Origin: JAEUNJ01 sp052035955
GTDB lineage: Bacteria > Pseudomonadota > Gammaproteobacteria > Burkholderiales > Rhodocyclaceae
Direction of reading: 5' to 3'
Length of the DNA stretch: 17,007 bases
NCBI GenBank assembly: GCA_052035955.1
Contig: JBPOHD010000152.1
Coordinates: 1-17,007 of the forward strand
A model generated the notes under the pieces. The model was not told the origin of the DNA. It saw only the letters and a list, made by a program, of their open reading frames with translations, and made no database searches. Of this stretch, positions 5,831 through 12,934 are shown piece after piece. Within the stretch, counting starts at the first letter, position 1. Each line of letters starts with the position of its first letter. The translations under genes were made by a program, and so were the position numbers.

Positions 5831-8566
5831 ATGGCCCAGGGCTGGATCCTCGTCCTCGCTTCCCTGGTCTACCTGGGGATCCTCTTCGCCATCGCCTACT
5901 GGGCCGACCGGCGATCCGACGCCGGCCGCTCGGTGATCGACAATTCCACGGTCTATGCCCTCTCCCTGGGCGTCTACTGCACCACCTGGACCTTCTACGG
6001 CAGCGTCGGCCGGGCCGCCGCCACCGGCATCGGCTTCCTGCCCATCTACCTCGGCCCGACCCTGATGTTCGCCCTCGGCTGGTTCGTGTTGCGCAAGATC
6101 GTCCGTGTCGCCAAGGCCAACCGCATCACCTCCATCGCCGACTTCGTGGCCTCCCGCTACGGCAAGAGCCAGCTCCTCGGCGGGCTGGTCACCGTGATCG
6201 CCGTGGTCGGTGTCATCCCCTACATCGCCCTGCAGCTGAAGGCCGTCTCCAACAGCTTCACCATCCTGGCCAGCGCGCCGGACCTGGTCATGCCGGCCCG
6301 CGCCGCCGCCGCCCCGATGCTCCAGGACAGTGCCTTCTACGTGGCCATCGTGCTGGCCGCCTTCACCATCCTCTTCGGCACCCGCCACCTGGACGCCACC
6401 GAGCGCCACGAGGGCATGGTGGCCGCCATCGCCTTCGAGTCCGTGGTCAAGCTCTTCGCCTTCTTCGCCGTCGGCCTCTACGTCACCTACGGCGTCTTCG
6501 ACGGCTTCGCCGACATTTTCGGGCGGGCCGCCGAGATTCCGCGCCTGGCCAGGCTGGCGGTGGCCAAGGACACCGCCGCCAGCTACGGCAGCTGGGCGGC
6601 CCTCACCTTCCTCTCCATGCTCTCGGTCATGCTGCTGCCACGGCAGTTCCAGATCGCCGTCGTCGAGAACGTCAACGAGTCCCATGTCGCCCGCTCCGTC
6701 TGGCTGTTCCCCCTCTACCTGCTGCTCATCAACCTCTTCGTCCTGCCCATCGCCGTCGGCGGCCTGATGCAGTTCCCCGAGGGCGTGGACGCGGATACCT
6801 TCGTCCTCACCCTGCCCCTGGCCCGGGGCCAGGAAGCCATCGCCCTGCTGGTCTTCATCGGCGGCCTCTCGGCGGCCACCGGCATGGTCATCGTCGAGAC
6901 CATCGCCCTGTCCACCATGGTCTGCAACGACCTCGTCATGCCCCTGCTGCTGCGCTGGAAGGCCCTCGGGCTGGACCGTCGCCCGGACCTCTCGGGCCTC
7001 CTGCTGGAAATCCGGCGCTGGGCCATCGCCCTCATCCTGATGCTCGGCTATGCCTATTTCCGGGCCGCCGGCGAGGCCTACGCCCTGGTCGCCATCGGGC
7101 TGATCTCCTTCGCCGCCGTCGCCCAGTTCGCCCCCGCCGTCTTCGGCGGCCTCTACTGGAAGGACGGCACCCGGGACGGCGCCCTGGCAGGCCTCAGCGC
7201 CGGCTTCGTGGTCTGGGCCTACACGCTGCTGCTGCCCTCCTTCGCCAAGTCCGGCTGGCTGCCGGCCGACTTCATGGCCGGGCCCTTCGGCCTCGACCTG
7301 TTGCGGCCGCAACAGCTCTTCGGCCTCACCGGCCTCGACGAAATCAGCCACAGCCTGTTCTGGAGCCTGCTGGCCAACATCGCCTGCTACGTCGGCGTCT
7401 CCCTGCGCCGCTCCCCGGATGCCCGCGAGGCCGGCCAGGCCGCCGTCTTCGTCGGCAGCGGACACCTGGGCGCCGGCGCCCTGCAATGGGGGGCCGGCGC
7501 CCAGGTGGCGGACCTGCTGCCCCTGGCGGGCCGCTTCCTCGGTCCCGAGCGGGCCCGGGAAGCCTTCGCCCGCTATGCCCGCTCCCGCGGCCTGCGGGAT
7601 ATCGAGGCCCTGCCGGCCGACACCGGCCTCGTGCATTTCGCCGAGAGCCTGCTGGCCGGCGCCATCGGTTCCGCCTCGGCCCGCGTCATGGTGGCCTCCG
7701 TCGTCGAGGAGCTGCCCCCGGACCTCGACGCCATCATGAACATCCTCGACGAGGCCTCCCAGGTTCGCGCCCACAGCCGCGAGATCGAACAGAAGTCGCG
7801 GGAACTGGAGGCGGCCACCGCGGAGCTGCGGGAGGCCAACGAGCGGCTGCGCGAACTGGACCGCATGAAGGACGACTTCATCTCCACCGTCAGCCACGAG
7901 TTGCGCACCCCCCTGACCTCCATCCGCGCCTTCTCCGAGATGCTCTTCGAGGACCCGCGCATCGACCTGGAGGAACGCAAGCGCTTCCTCGGCATCATCG
8001 TGAACGAGACCGAGCGACTGACCCGCCTCATCAACCAGATCCTCGACCTGGCCAAGCTGGAGTCCGGGCGCGCCGAATGGACCTCCGGCGACGTGGACCT
8101 GGTCGAGGTCGTCCGCGAGTCCACCGAGTCCCTCTCCCAGCTCTACCGGGAAAAGGGCGTCCAGCTGGCGATGGACCTGCCCGAGGGCGGCCCCCTCGTG
8201 CAGGCCGACCGGGACCGCCTGATGCAGGTCATGATCAACCTGCTGTCCAATGCCGTGAAGTTCGTCCCCCAGGACAGCGGCCGCGTCCGCATCGTCCTCG
8301 AGCGGGCGGCCGGCGAGGTGCGCGTCGCCGTCGCCGACAACGGCCCGGGCATCGCGCCCGAGGACCAGCAGGCGATCTTCGAGAAGTTTCGCCAGGGCGG
8401 CAGCGTGCTGACCGACAAGCCCGTCGGCACGGGGCTCGGGTTGCCCATCAGCCGACAGATCGTCGAGTACTTCGGCGGCCGACTGTGGGTCGAGAGCGAA
8501 CCGGGCGCCGGCGCCGCCTTCATTTTCACCCTGCCCCTCGGGGAAGCGGGTGCCACTACGGAATAA
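5831..8566 (+). CDS. Sodium:solute symporter-histidine kinase sensor (CrbS/CbrA type)
   Basis: This 911-residue inner-membrane sensor starts with about 500 residues of SLC5/SSF symporter-like helices (for example TTWTFYGSVGRAAATGIGF, SIADFVASRYG). A STAC-like domain follows at about 540-630 (ending LLAGAIGSASARVMVASV), then a coiled coil of about 640-680 with no recognisable PAS. HisKA carries HELRTP with His689, and the ATPase has NLLSNAVKF (Asn807), DNGPG and GTGLGLP, so the kinase looks active. There is no fused receiver. In Vibrio and Pseudomonas the related CrbS, paired with CrbR, controls acs; CbrA is the other close relative and controls carbon/nitrogen balance. The position right after acs favours an acetate role, but the ligand is not shown by the sequence. 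GAGGA (5819-5823) serves the start. Confidence 0.93.
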   Translation: MAQGWILVLASLVYLGILFAIAYWADRRSDAGRSVIDNSTVYALSLGVYCTTWTFYGSVGRAAATGIGFLPIYLGPTLMFALGWFVLRKIVRVAKANRITSIADFVASRYGKSQLLGGLVTVIAVVGVIPYIALQLKAVSNSFTILASAPDLVMPARAAAAPMLQDSAFYVAIVLAAFTILFGTRHLDATERHEGMVAAIAFESVVKLFAFFAVGLYVTYGVFDGFADIFGRAAEIPRLARLAVAKDTAASYGSWAALTFLSMLSVMLLPRQFQIAVVENVNESHVARSVWLFPLYLLLINLFVLPIAVGGLMQFPEGVDADTFVLTLPLARGQEAIALLVFIGGLSAATGMVIVETIALSTMVCNDLVMPLLLRWKALGLDRRPDLSGLLLEIRRWAIALILMLGYAYFRAAGEAYALVAIGLISFAAVAQFAPAVFGGLYWKDGTRDGALAGLSAGFVVWAYTLLLPSFAKSGWLPADFMAGPFGLDLLRPQQLFGLTGLDEISHSLFWSLLANIACYVGVSLRRSPDAREAGQAAVFVGSGHLGAGALQWGAGAQVADLLPLAGRFLGPERAREAFARYARSRGLRDIEALPADTGLVHFAESLLAGAIGSASARVMVASVVEELPPDLDAIMNILDEASQVRAHSREIEQKSRELEAATAELREANERLRELDRMKDDFISTVSHELRTPLTSIRAFSEMLFEDPRIDLEERKRFLGIIVNETERLTRLINQILDLAKLESGRAEWTSGDVDLVEVVRESTESLSQLYREKGVQLAMDLPEGGPLVQADRDRLMQVMINLLSNAVKFVPQDSGRVRIVLERAAGEVRVAVADNGPGIAPEDQQAIFEKFRQGGSVLTDKPVGTGLGLPISRQIVEYFGGRLWVESEPGAGAAFIFTLPLGEAGATTE

Positions 8567-8589
8567 AATGACTTCCGGGAGGAGAGACC

Positions 8590-8958
8590 ATGACCAAGAA
8601 AATCCTGATCGTCGATGACGAGCCCAACATCGTCATATCGCTCGAATACCTCATGAAGAAGGAGGGATTCGAAGTGGCGGTGGCCAACGACGGCGAAGCG
8701 GCCCTGCAGAAGGTGGCCAGCTTCGCCCCGGACCTGGTCCTCCTCGACGTCATGATGCCCAAGAAATCCGGCTACGAAGTCTGCGCCGCCCTGCGCGCCG
8801 ACCCCTCCCTGGCCGCCACGAAGATCATCATGCTCACCGCCAAGGGCCGCGACACCGAGGTCGCCAAGGGCCTTGCCATGGGCGCCGATGCCTACGTCAC
8901 CAAGCCCTTCTCCACCAAGGACCTGGTGGCCCAGGTCAAGGCGATGCTGAACACATGA
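8590..8958 (+). CDS. Single-domain response regulator (CheY-like receiver)
   Basis: This 122-residue cytoplasmic protein is a bare receiver domain. Acidic pocket Asp9/Asp10 are in ILIVDDEPN, the phosphoacceptor is Asp53 in LLDVMMPKKSG, Thr83 is in MLTAKG, and Lys105 is in VTKPFS. All the residues needed for phosphorylation are present. It lies 23 bases after the kinase with AGGAG (8580-8584) upstream, so it is the likely partner. Unlike CrbR or CbrB it has no DNA-binding domain. Its output must be a protein contact, perhaps with the pseudokinase downstream, or a relay to a regulator elsewhere. Confidence 0.95.
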   Translation: MTKKILIVDDEPNIVISLEYLMKKEGFEVAVANDGEAALQKVASFAPDLVLLDVMMPKKSGYEVCAALRADPSLAATKIIMLTAKGRDTEVAKGLAMGADAYVTKPFSTKDLVAQVKAMLNT

Positions 8959-9006
8959 CCGCCATCCGCCGGGCCGCCCCAAGGATGGCGGAGCCAACGA
9001 TACGGA

Positions 9007-9135
9007 GCGGGCGCAGCCCGCGAACCGCCGTCACCCCCTCCCGGCGGGAGGGGGTCGGGGGGAGGATCGTTCAATTCCCCGGCGGGGAGCGCTTGCGCTC
9101 CCCCTCCCCGCGGGTGGGGGCCGGGGGGAGGGGAG
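9007..9135. repeat. Cluster of GC-rich hairpin repeats
   Basis: The gap 8959-9142 is mostly inverted repeats. GCGGGC-GCA-GCCCGC is at 9007-9021. A 10-bp stem ACCCCCTCCC / GGGAGGGGGT with loop GGC is at 9033-9055. GGAGCGC-TT-GCGCTCC is at 9087-9102, within a base or so. An imperfect copy of the second hairpin is at 9100-9120. Both C/G-rich hairpins are followed by the same CGGGGGGAGG tail, so this is a tandem pair of one element. Elements of this look are scattered between genes in many GC-rich proteobacteria. Confidence 0.75.
9131..9135 (+). promoter_or_regulatory. Ribosome binding site supplied by the repeat
   Basis: The tail of the second hairpin repeat reads GGGGAGGGGAG. Its last GGGAG ends seven bases before the ATG at 9143. 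No other Shine-Dalgarno is present, so the repeat element itself seems to provide the ribosome site of the exonuclease gene. Confidence 0.6.
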
Positions 9136-9142
9136 CCGCCAC

Positions 9143-11392
9143 ATGAACGCCAAGCTGCGCTTCCTCGTCGCCGTGGTCGTGCTCGGCCTGCTCATGACGG
9201 GGCCATTCATCCTCACCGGCATCGTCCTCTTCGCCGACGCCCAGGAGGCCGAGCGGGCCGCGCTCCTCGACCTCATCGTTCCCCGGCTGCCCCTGGGGGG
9301 GCTGATCACCACCGTCGGCTTCATCCTCGGCGTCGCCGTCCTGCGCTTCCTGTTCCGGCAATACGTGCGGGGCCTGCTGACCATGGCCGAGAACCTGCGC
9401 CTCATGCTCGGCGCCAACCGGCAGTTCCGGGTCGAGTACAGCGGGCCCTCCGAGGTCCAGGCCCTGGCCCGGGCGGCCAACGACCTGGCCCAGCAGCGGG
9501 ACGACCTCCTGTCCGACGTGGAGGCCCAGATCGCCACCGCCAAGGCCTCGGTGGAGGAGGAGAAGAACCGCCTTGCCGCCCTGATGTCGGAACTGGCCCA
9601 GGGGGTCGTCGTCTGCAACCTGGACGGTCGCATCCTGCTCTACAACAACCGGGCCCGGCTCCAGTTCAAGGCCCTCGCCCAGGGGCCCACCTCGACCTCG
9701 GGCGGCGCCCTCATCGGCCTCGGCCGCTCCATCTTCTCCATCCTCGAGCGGGGCCAGATCACCCACGCCCTGGAGAACATCCAGCAGCGCCTGCGCAAGG
9801 GCAGTTCGGAACCCGTCGCCAACTTCATCACCTCCACCCGGGCCGGACAGTTGCTGCGTGCCCAGATGGCGCCCGTGCTGCGCACCGGCGGAGAAGCCGG
9901 CGAAGCGGCCCACGGCGCGGCCGCCGCGGCAGGGGAGGCGGCCCCGGTTCCCGGCGGCCTCGCCGTCGCCGAGCCCGAGGTCACCGGCTACGTGCTGACC
10001 ATCGAGAACATCACCCGCAGCTTCGAGCGGGAATCCCAGCGCGACCAGGTGATCCACGCCCTGACCGACGGCTCCCGGCCGGCCCTGGGCAACCTGCGCG
10101 CCGCCGTCGAGATGCTCAAGGACGACCCGGACATGGATCCGGAAACCCGCCGCCGCTTCATCGGCGTGGTGGACGAGGAGGCCGCCCGGATGAGCGAGCG
10201 CCTGGACCGGACCATGAACGAGTTCGCCGACTCCCTGAAGACCCGCTGGCCCCTGGAGGATGTCCTCGGCATGGACCTGGTGGCCGCCGCCGCCCGGCGG
10301 CTGGAAAGCCGCCTGCACATCGCCACCAAGATGGAGAGCCTCGATCCGGACCTGTGGATCCGCGCCGACAGCTTCTCCCTGCTCCAGGCCGTGACCTTCC
10401 TGGCCTCGCGCCTGCAGGACCACTACGACATCAAGGAACTGCGCTTCCGCCTGTCCGCCGACGGCCGCATGGCCTTCGTGGACCTGATCTGGACCGGCGT
10501 CCCCGTGTCCTCCGAGACCCTGCTGACCTGGGAGCTGGAGCCCATGAGCGTCGGCAGCGAGATGACTCCCCTCACCCTGCGCGACGTCCTCGAGCGCCAC
10601 GGCGGCGAGATCTGGTACCAGCGCGAGAAGGCGGTGCATCGGGCCTACTTCCGGCTCGTGCTGCCGGTCGCCGCCACCCCGGAGGCCGACCCGGAGGCCC
10701 TGGCCGCCTACCAGCAGGCGAGCCGGGGCGACAGCCGGCCCGAGTACTACGACTTCAACCTGTTCGGCTTCCAGGACACCGGCATGGACCTCGACCGCCG
10801 GCTGTCCGAGCTGGCCTACACCGTCTTCGACACGGAGACGACGGGGTTGCAGCCCTCCCAGGGCGACGAGATCATCCAGATCGGTGCCGTCCGCATCGTC
10901 AATGGGCGACTCCTGCGGCAGGAGATCTTCGACCAGATCCTCGACCCGCGCATTCCCCTCAAGCCCGAGGGCATTCCCATCCACGGCATCACCGAGGACA
11001 TGGTGCGCGGGCAGCCGACCATCGACGTCGTCCTGCCCGCCTTCCACGAGTTCTGCGCCGATACCGTGCTGGTGGCCCACAATGCCGCCTTCGACATGCG
11101 CTTCCTGCAGATCAAGGAGGAGAATACCGGCATCCGCTTCCAGCAGCCGGTCCTCGACACCCTGCTGCTTTCCGCCGTGATCCACCCCAACCAGGAATCC
11201 CACAAGCTGGAAAGCATCGCCGAGCGCTTCGGCATCAACGTCATCGGCCGCCATACCGCCCTCGGCGATTCCTTCGTCACCGGCGAAGTCTTCCTCAAGA
11301 TGGTCGCGCTGCTCCAGGAGAAGGGCATCGTCACCCTGCGCCAGGCCCTCGAGGCCGCCGAGAAGACCTACTTCGCCCGGGTGAAATACTGA
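9143..11392 (+). CDS. Membrane pseudo-histidine kinase fused to DEDDh exonuclease
   Basis: 749 residues. Two transmembrane helices (about 7-29 and 50-70) are followed by a HAMP-like stretch, a PAS-like region (about 140-300, with an Ala/Gly-rich insert near 248-276), a HisKA-like dimerisation domain and a decayed ATPase domain (to about 510). The C-terminal DnaQ/polymerase III epsilon-type 3'-5' exonuclease spans about 555-735. Nuclease residues are complete: Asp563 and Glu565 (VFDTETTGL), Asp651 (HNAAFDMRFL), His704 and Asp709 (HTALGDS). The kinase part is not intact: aligned without gaps to the sensor kinase encoded upstream, the phosphoacceptor His is Asp309, the N-box Asn is Arg, and no DxGxG is seen. 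It is probably a membrane-bound, signal-controlled nuclease acting on RNA, DNA or a nucleotide adduct; the substrate is unknown. Automated annotation may call it simply polymerase III epsilon. Confidence 0.92.
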   Translation: MNAKLRFLVAVVVLGLLMTGPFILTGIVLFADAQEAERAALLDLIVPRLPLGGLITTVGFILGVAVLRFLFRQYVRGLLTMAENLRLMLGANRQFRVEYSGPSEVQALARAANDLAQQRDDLLSDVEAQIATAKASVEEEKNRLAALMSELAQGVVVCNLDGRILLYNNRARLQFKALAQGPTSTSGGALIGLGRSIFSILERGQITHALENIQQRLRKGSSEPVANFITSTRAGQLLRAQMAPVLRTGGEAGEAAHGAAAAAGEAAPVPGGLAVAEPEVTGYVLTIENITRSFERESQRDQVIHALTDGSRPALGNLRAAVEMLKDDPDMDPETRRRFIGVVDEEAARMSERLDRTMNEFADSLKTRWPLEDVLGMDLVAAAARRLESRLHIATKMESLDPDLWIRADSFSLLQAVTFLASRLQDHYDIKELRFRLSADGRMAFVDLIWTGVPVSSETLLTWELEPMSVGSEMTPLTLRDVLERHGGEIWYQREKAVHRAYFRLVLPVAATPEADPEALAAYQQASRGDSRPEYYDFNLFGFQDTGMDLDRRLSELAYTVFDTETTGLQPSQGDEIIQIGAVRIVNGRLLRQEIFDQILDPRIPLKPEGIPIHGITEDMVRGQPTIDVVLPAFHEFCADTVLVAHNAAFDMRFLQIKEENTGIRFQQPVLDTLLLSAVIHPNQESHKLESIAERFGINVIGRHTALGDSFVTGEVFLKMVALLQEKGIVTLRQALEAAEKTYFARVKY

Positions 11393-11472
11393 TGCCGGCC
11401 AAACCGCGAGTCCCGCAGGCCGGACCCGGTGGCGGCGGTCTCCATTCCAAAGTCATCGGGAGGCGACAATGA
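11392..11472 (+). CDS. Possible 26-residue coupling ORF
   Basis: An ATG overlaps the exonuclease stop (TGATG at 11390-11394). The frame runs 26 codons (MPAKPRVPQAGPGGGGLHSKVIGRRQ in two halves: MPAKPRVPQAGPG, GGGLHSKVIGRRQ). Its stop overlaps the next gene's start (ATGA at 11469-11472). The double overlap would couple translation across an otherwise 76-base gap. It may be chance, since the frame stays open for over a kilobase here because of GC content. It resembles no protein I know. Confidence 0.2.
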   Translation: MPAKPRVPQAGPGGGGLHSKVIGRRQ

Positions 11473-12908
11473 GCGATGCCCATGGAAAGGCGTCCGGCGA
11501 GACCCTGGCCGGCCTCGTCGGCCGGCCCCCGGTCGTGGTCGGCGAATCGGCCAGCCTGCGCTCGGCCCTCCACCTGATGGACAAGGAACGGGTCGGCTCC
11601 GTCGTGGTGGTCGAGGGCGCCGACCGGCCCCTGGGCATCGTCACCCTGCAGGACGTGCTGCGCCGCGTCGCCCTGCCCGGCGCCGACCTCGATTGGCCGG
11701 TCACCGAGGTCATGAGCCGCGACATCCGCTGCCTTCCGGGCGAGGCCAGCGCCTACGACGCCGCCCTCCTGATGAGCCGCCACCGCATCCGCCACCTGCC
11801 CGTCGTCGATGGCCAGGGACGGCTGGTCGGCGTCGTCTCCCGCAACCAGCTCAACGATCCCCTGGGCGGCCGCGTCGAGCACCTCGCGCGGCGGATCGGC
11901 GAGGCCCGCGACCCGGCGCAGCTCGCCGCGCTGGCGCCGGAGATCCGGCAGATCGCCATGGACCTCGTCGGCCGGGACGCCGGCGCCGGGCTCCTCACCC
12001 GCGTGCTGTCGGGCCTCAACGACCTGCTGACGGCGCGCCTGATCGTGCTCGTCGAGGCCCGCCACCGCCTGCCGCCCGCCTCCTGGTGCTGGCTCGCCTT
12101 CGGCTCCGAGGGGCGCCTAGAGCAGACCTTCGCCACCGACCAGGACAACGGGATCATCTTCAGCGCCACCGGCGCCGCCGAGGCCAAGGCCCTGCGCGGC
12201 CTCTACGCCGGCTTCGCCCGGGACGTGAACGAGGGCCTGGACCGCTGCGGCTTTCCCCTCTGCCCGGGCAACGTCATGGCCGGCAACGAGAAATGGTGCC
12301 TCTCCCTGGAGGAGTGGCGGCAGTGCCTTGTCTCCTGGGTGAGGACGCCGGAGCCCGAGGCCCTGCTCGATGCCACCATCTTTTTCGATTTTCGTCCCAT
12401 CCACGGGGACGGCCTCCTGGCCGATTCCCTGGCCGCCCACCTGCGGGCCCTGACACCCGGCGCCGGCGGCTTCCTGCACATGCTGGCCACCAATGCCCTG
12501 GCCGCCGCGCCTCCCCTCGGCCTGCTGCGCGACTTCGCCCCCGAGGACGACGCCCTGGGCCGGGTGGACCTGAAGAAGTTCGGTTCCCGGATCTTCGTCG
12601 ACGTGGCCCGCGTCCATGCCATGGCCGCCGGCAGCTCGGCCGCCGGCACGGCCGCCCGGCTGCGTGCCGCCGGCCCCGCCATGCAGGTCTCCGCCAACGA
12701 CGTGGAGGCCTCCGTGCAGGCCTTCCACCATCTCCAGCGCATCCGCCTGGTCCACCAGCACGCCTGTCTTGCCGCCGGCAGGGAGCCCGACAACCTCGTT
12801 GACCCGGACAAGCTCAATGCCCTCGACCGGAGGGTGCTCATCGAATCCCTGAAACAGGCCCGCCGCCTGCAGGTCAGCCTCCGGCAGACCTTCCGGCTGG
12901 AGGGCTGA
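11469..12908 (+). CDS. CBS-domain nucleotidyltransferase (DUF294 type), copy 1
   Basis: 479 residues, cytoplasmic. Two CBS domains (about 12-66 and 78-132), which usually bind adenine nucleotides, are followed by a putative nucleotidyltransferase (DUF294; WCWLAFGSEGRLEQTF then TDQDNGII) and its C-terminal helical partner (DUF294_C). Gly212-Ser213 and Asp224/Asp226 fit the GS...DxD active site of the polymerase beta superfamily, as in GlnD; Asp307 in FFDFRP is a plausible third carboxylate. There is no cyclic-nucleotide-binding domain, which some relatives have. The family's target is not established. GGGAGG at 11458-11463 lies five bases before the ATG. It is paired with a paralogue immediately downstream and follows the exonuclease, hinting at joint action on a nucleotide modification. 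Confidence 0.92.
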   Translation: MSDAHGKASGETLAGLVGRPPVVVGESASLRSALHLMDKERVGSVVVVEGADRPLGIVTLQDVLRRVALPGADLDWPVTEVMSRDIRCLPGEASAYDAALLMSRHRIRHLPVVDGQGRLVGVVSRNQLNDPLGGRVEHLARRIGEARDPAQLAALAPEIRQIAMDLVGRDAGAGLLTRVLSGLNDLLTARLIVLVEARHRLPPASWCWLAFGSEGRLEQTFATDQDNGIIFSATGAAEAKALRGLYAGFARDVNEGLDRCGFPLCPGNVMAGNEKWCLSLEEWRQCLVSWVRTPEPEALLDATIFFDFRPIHGDGLLADSLAAHLRALTPGAGGFLHMLATNALAAAPPLGLLRDFAPEDDALGRVDLKKFGSRIFVDVARVHAMAAGSSAAGTAARLRAAGPAMQVSANDVEASVQAFHHLQRIRLVHQHACLAAGREPDNLVDPDKLNALDRRVLIESLKQARRLQVSLRQTFRLEG

Positions 12909-12934
12909 ACCCGCTCCACAACCCACCTTCCATC

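Noticed and set aside
3172..5832. 886-residue minus-strand frame opposite acs
   Set aside because: It is a GC-driven shadow; the plus strand has full acs motifs and this frame has no recognisable domain.
9071..11254. 727-residue minus-strand frame opposite the pseudokinase-nuclease
   Set aside because: Low-complexity shadow frame; the plus strand shows all the exonuclease motifs.
9143..11392. Calling this gene simply DNA polymerase III epsilon (dnaQ)
   Set aside because: The nuclease domain is only the last quarter; the membrane, PAS-like and kinase-like parts are not found in replicative epsilon.
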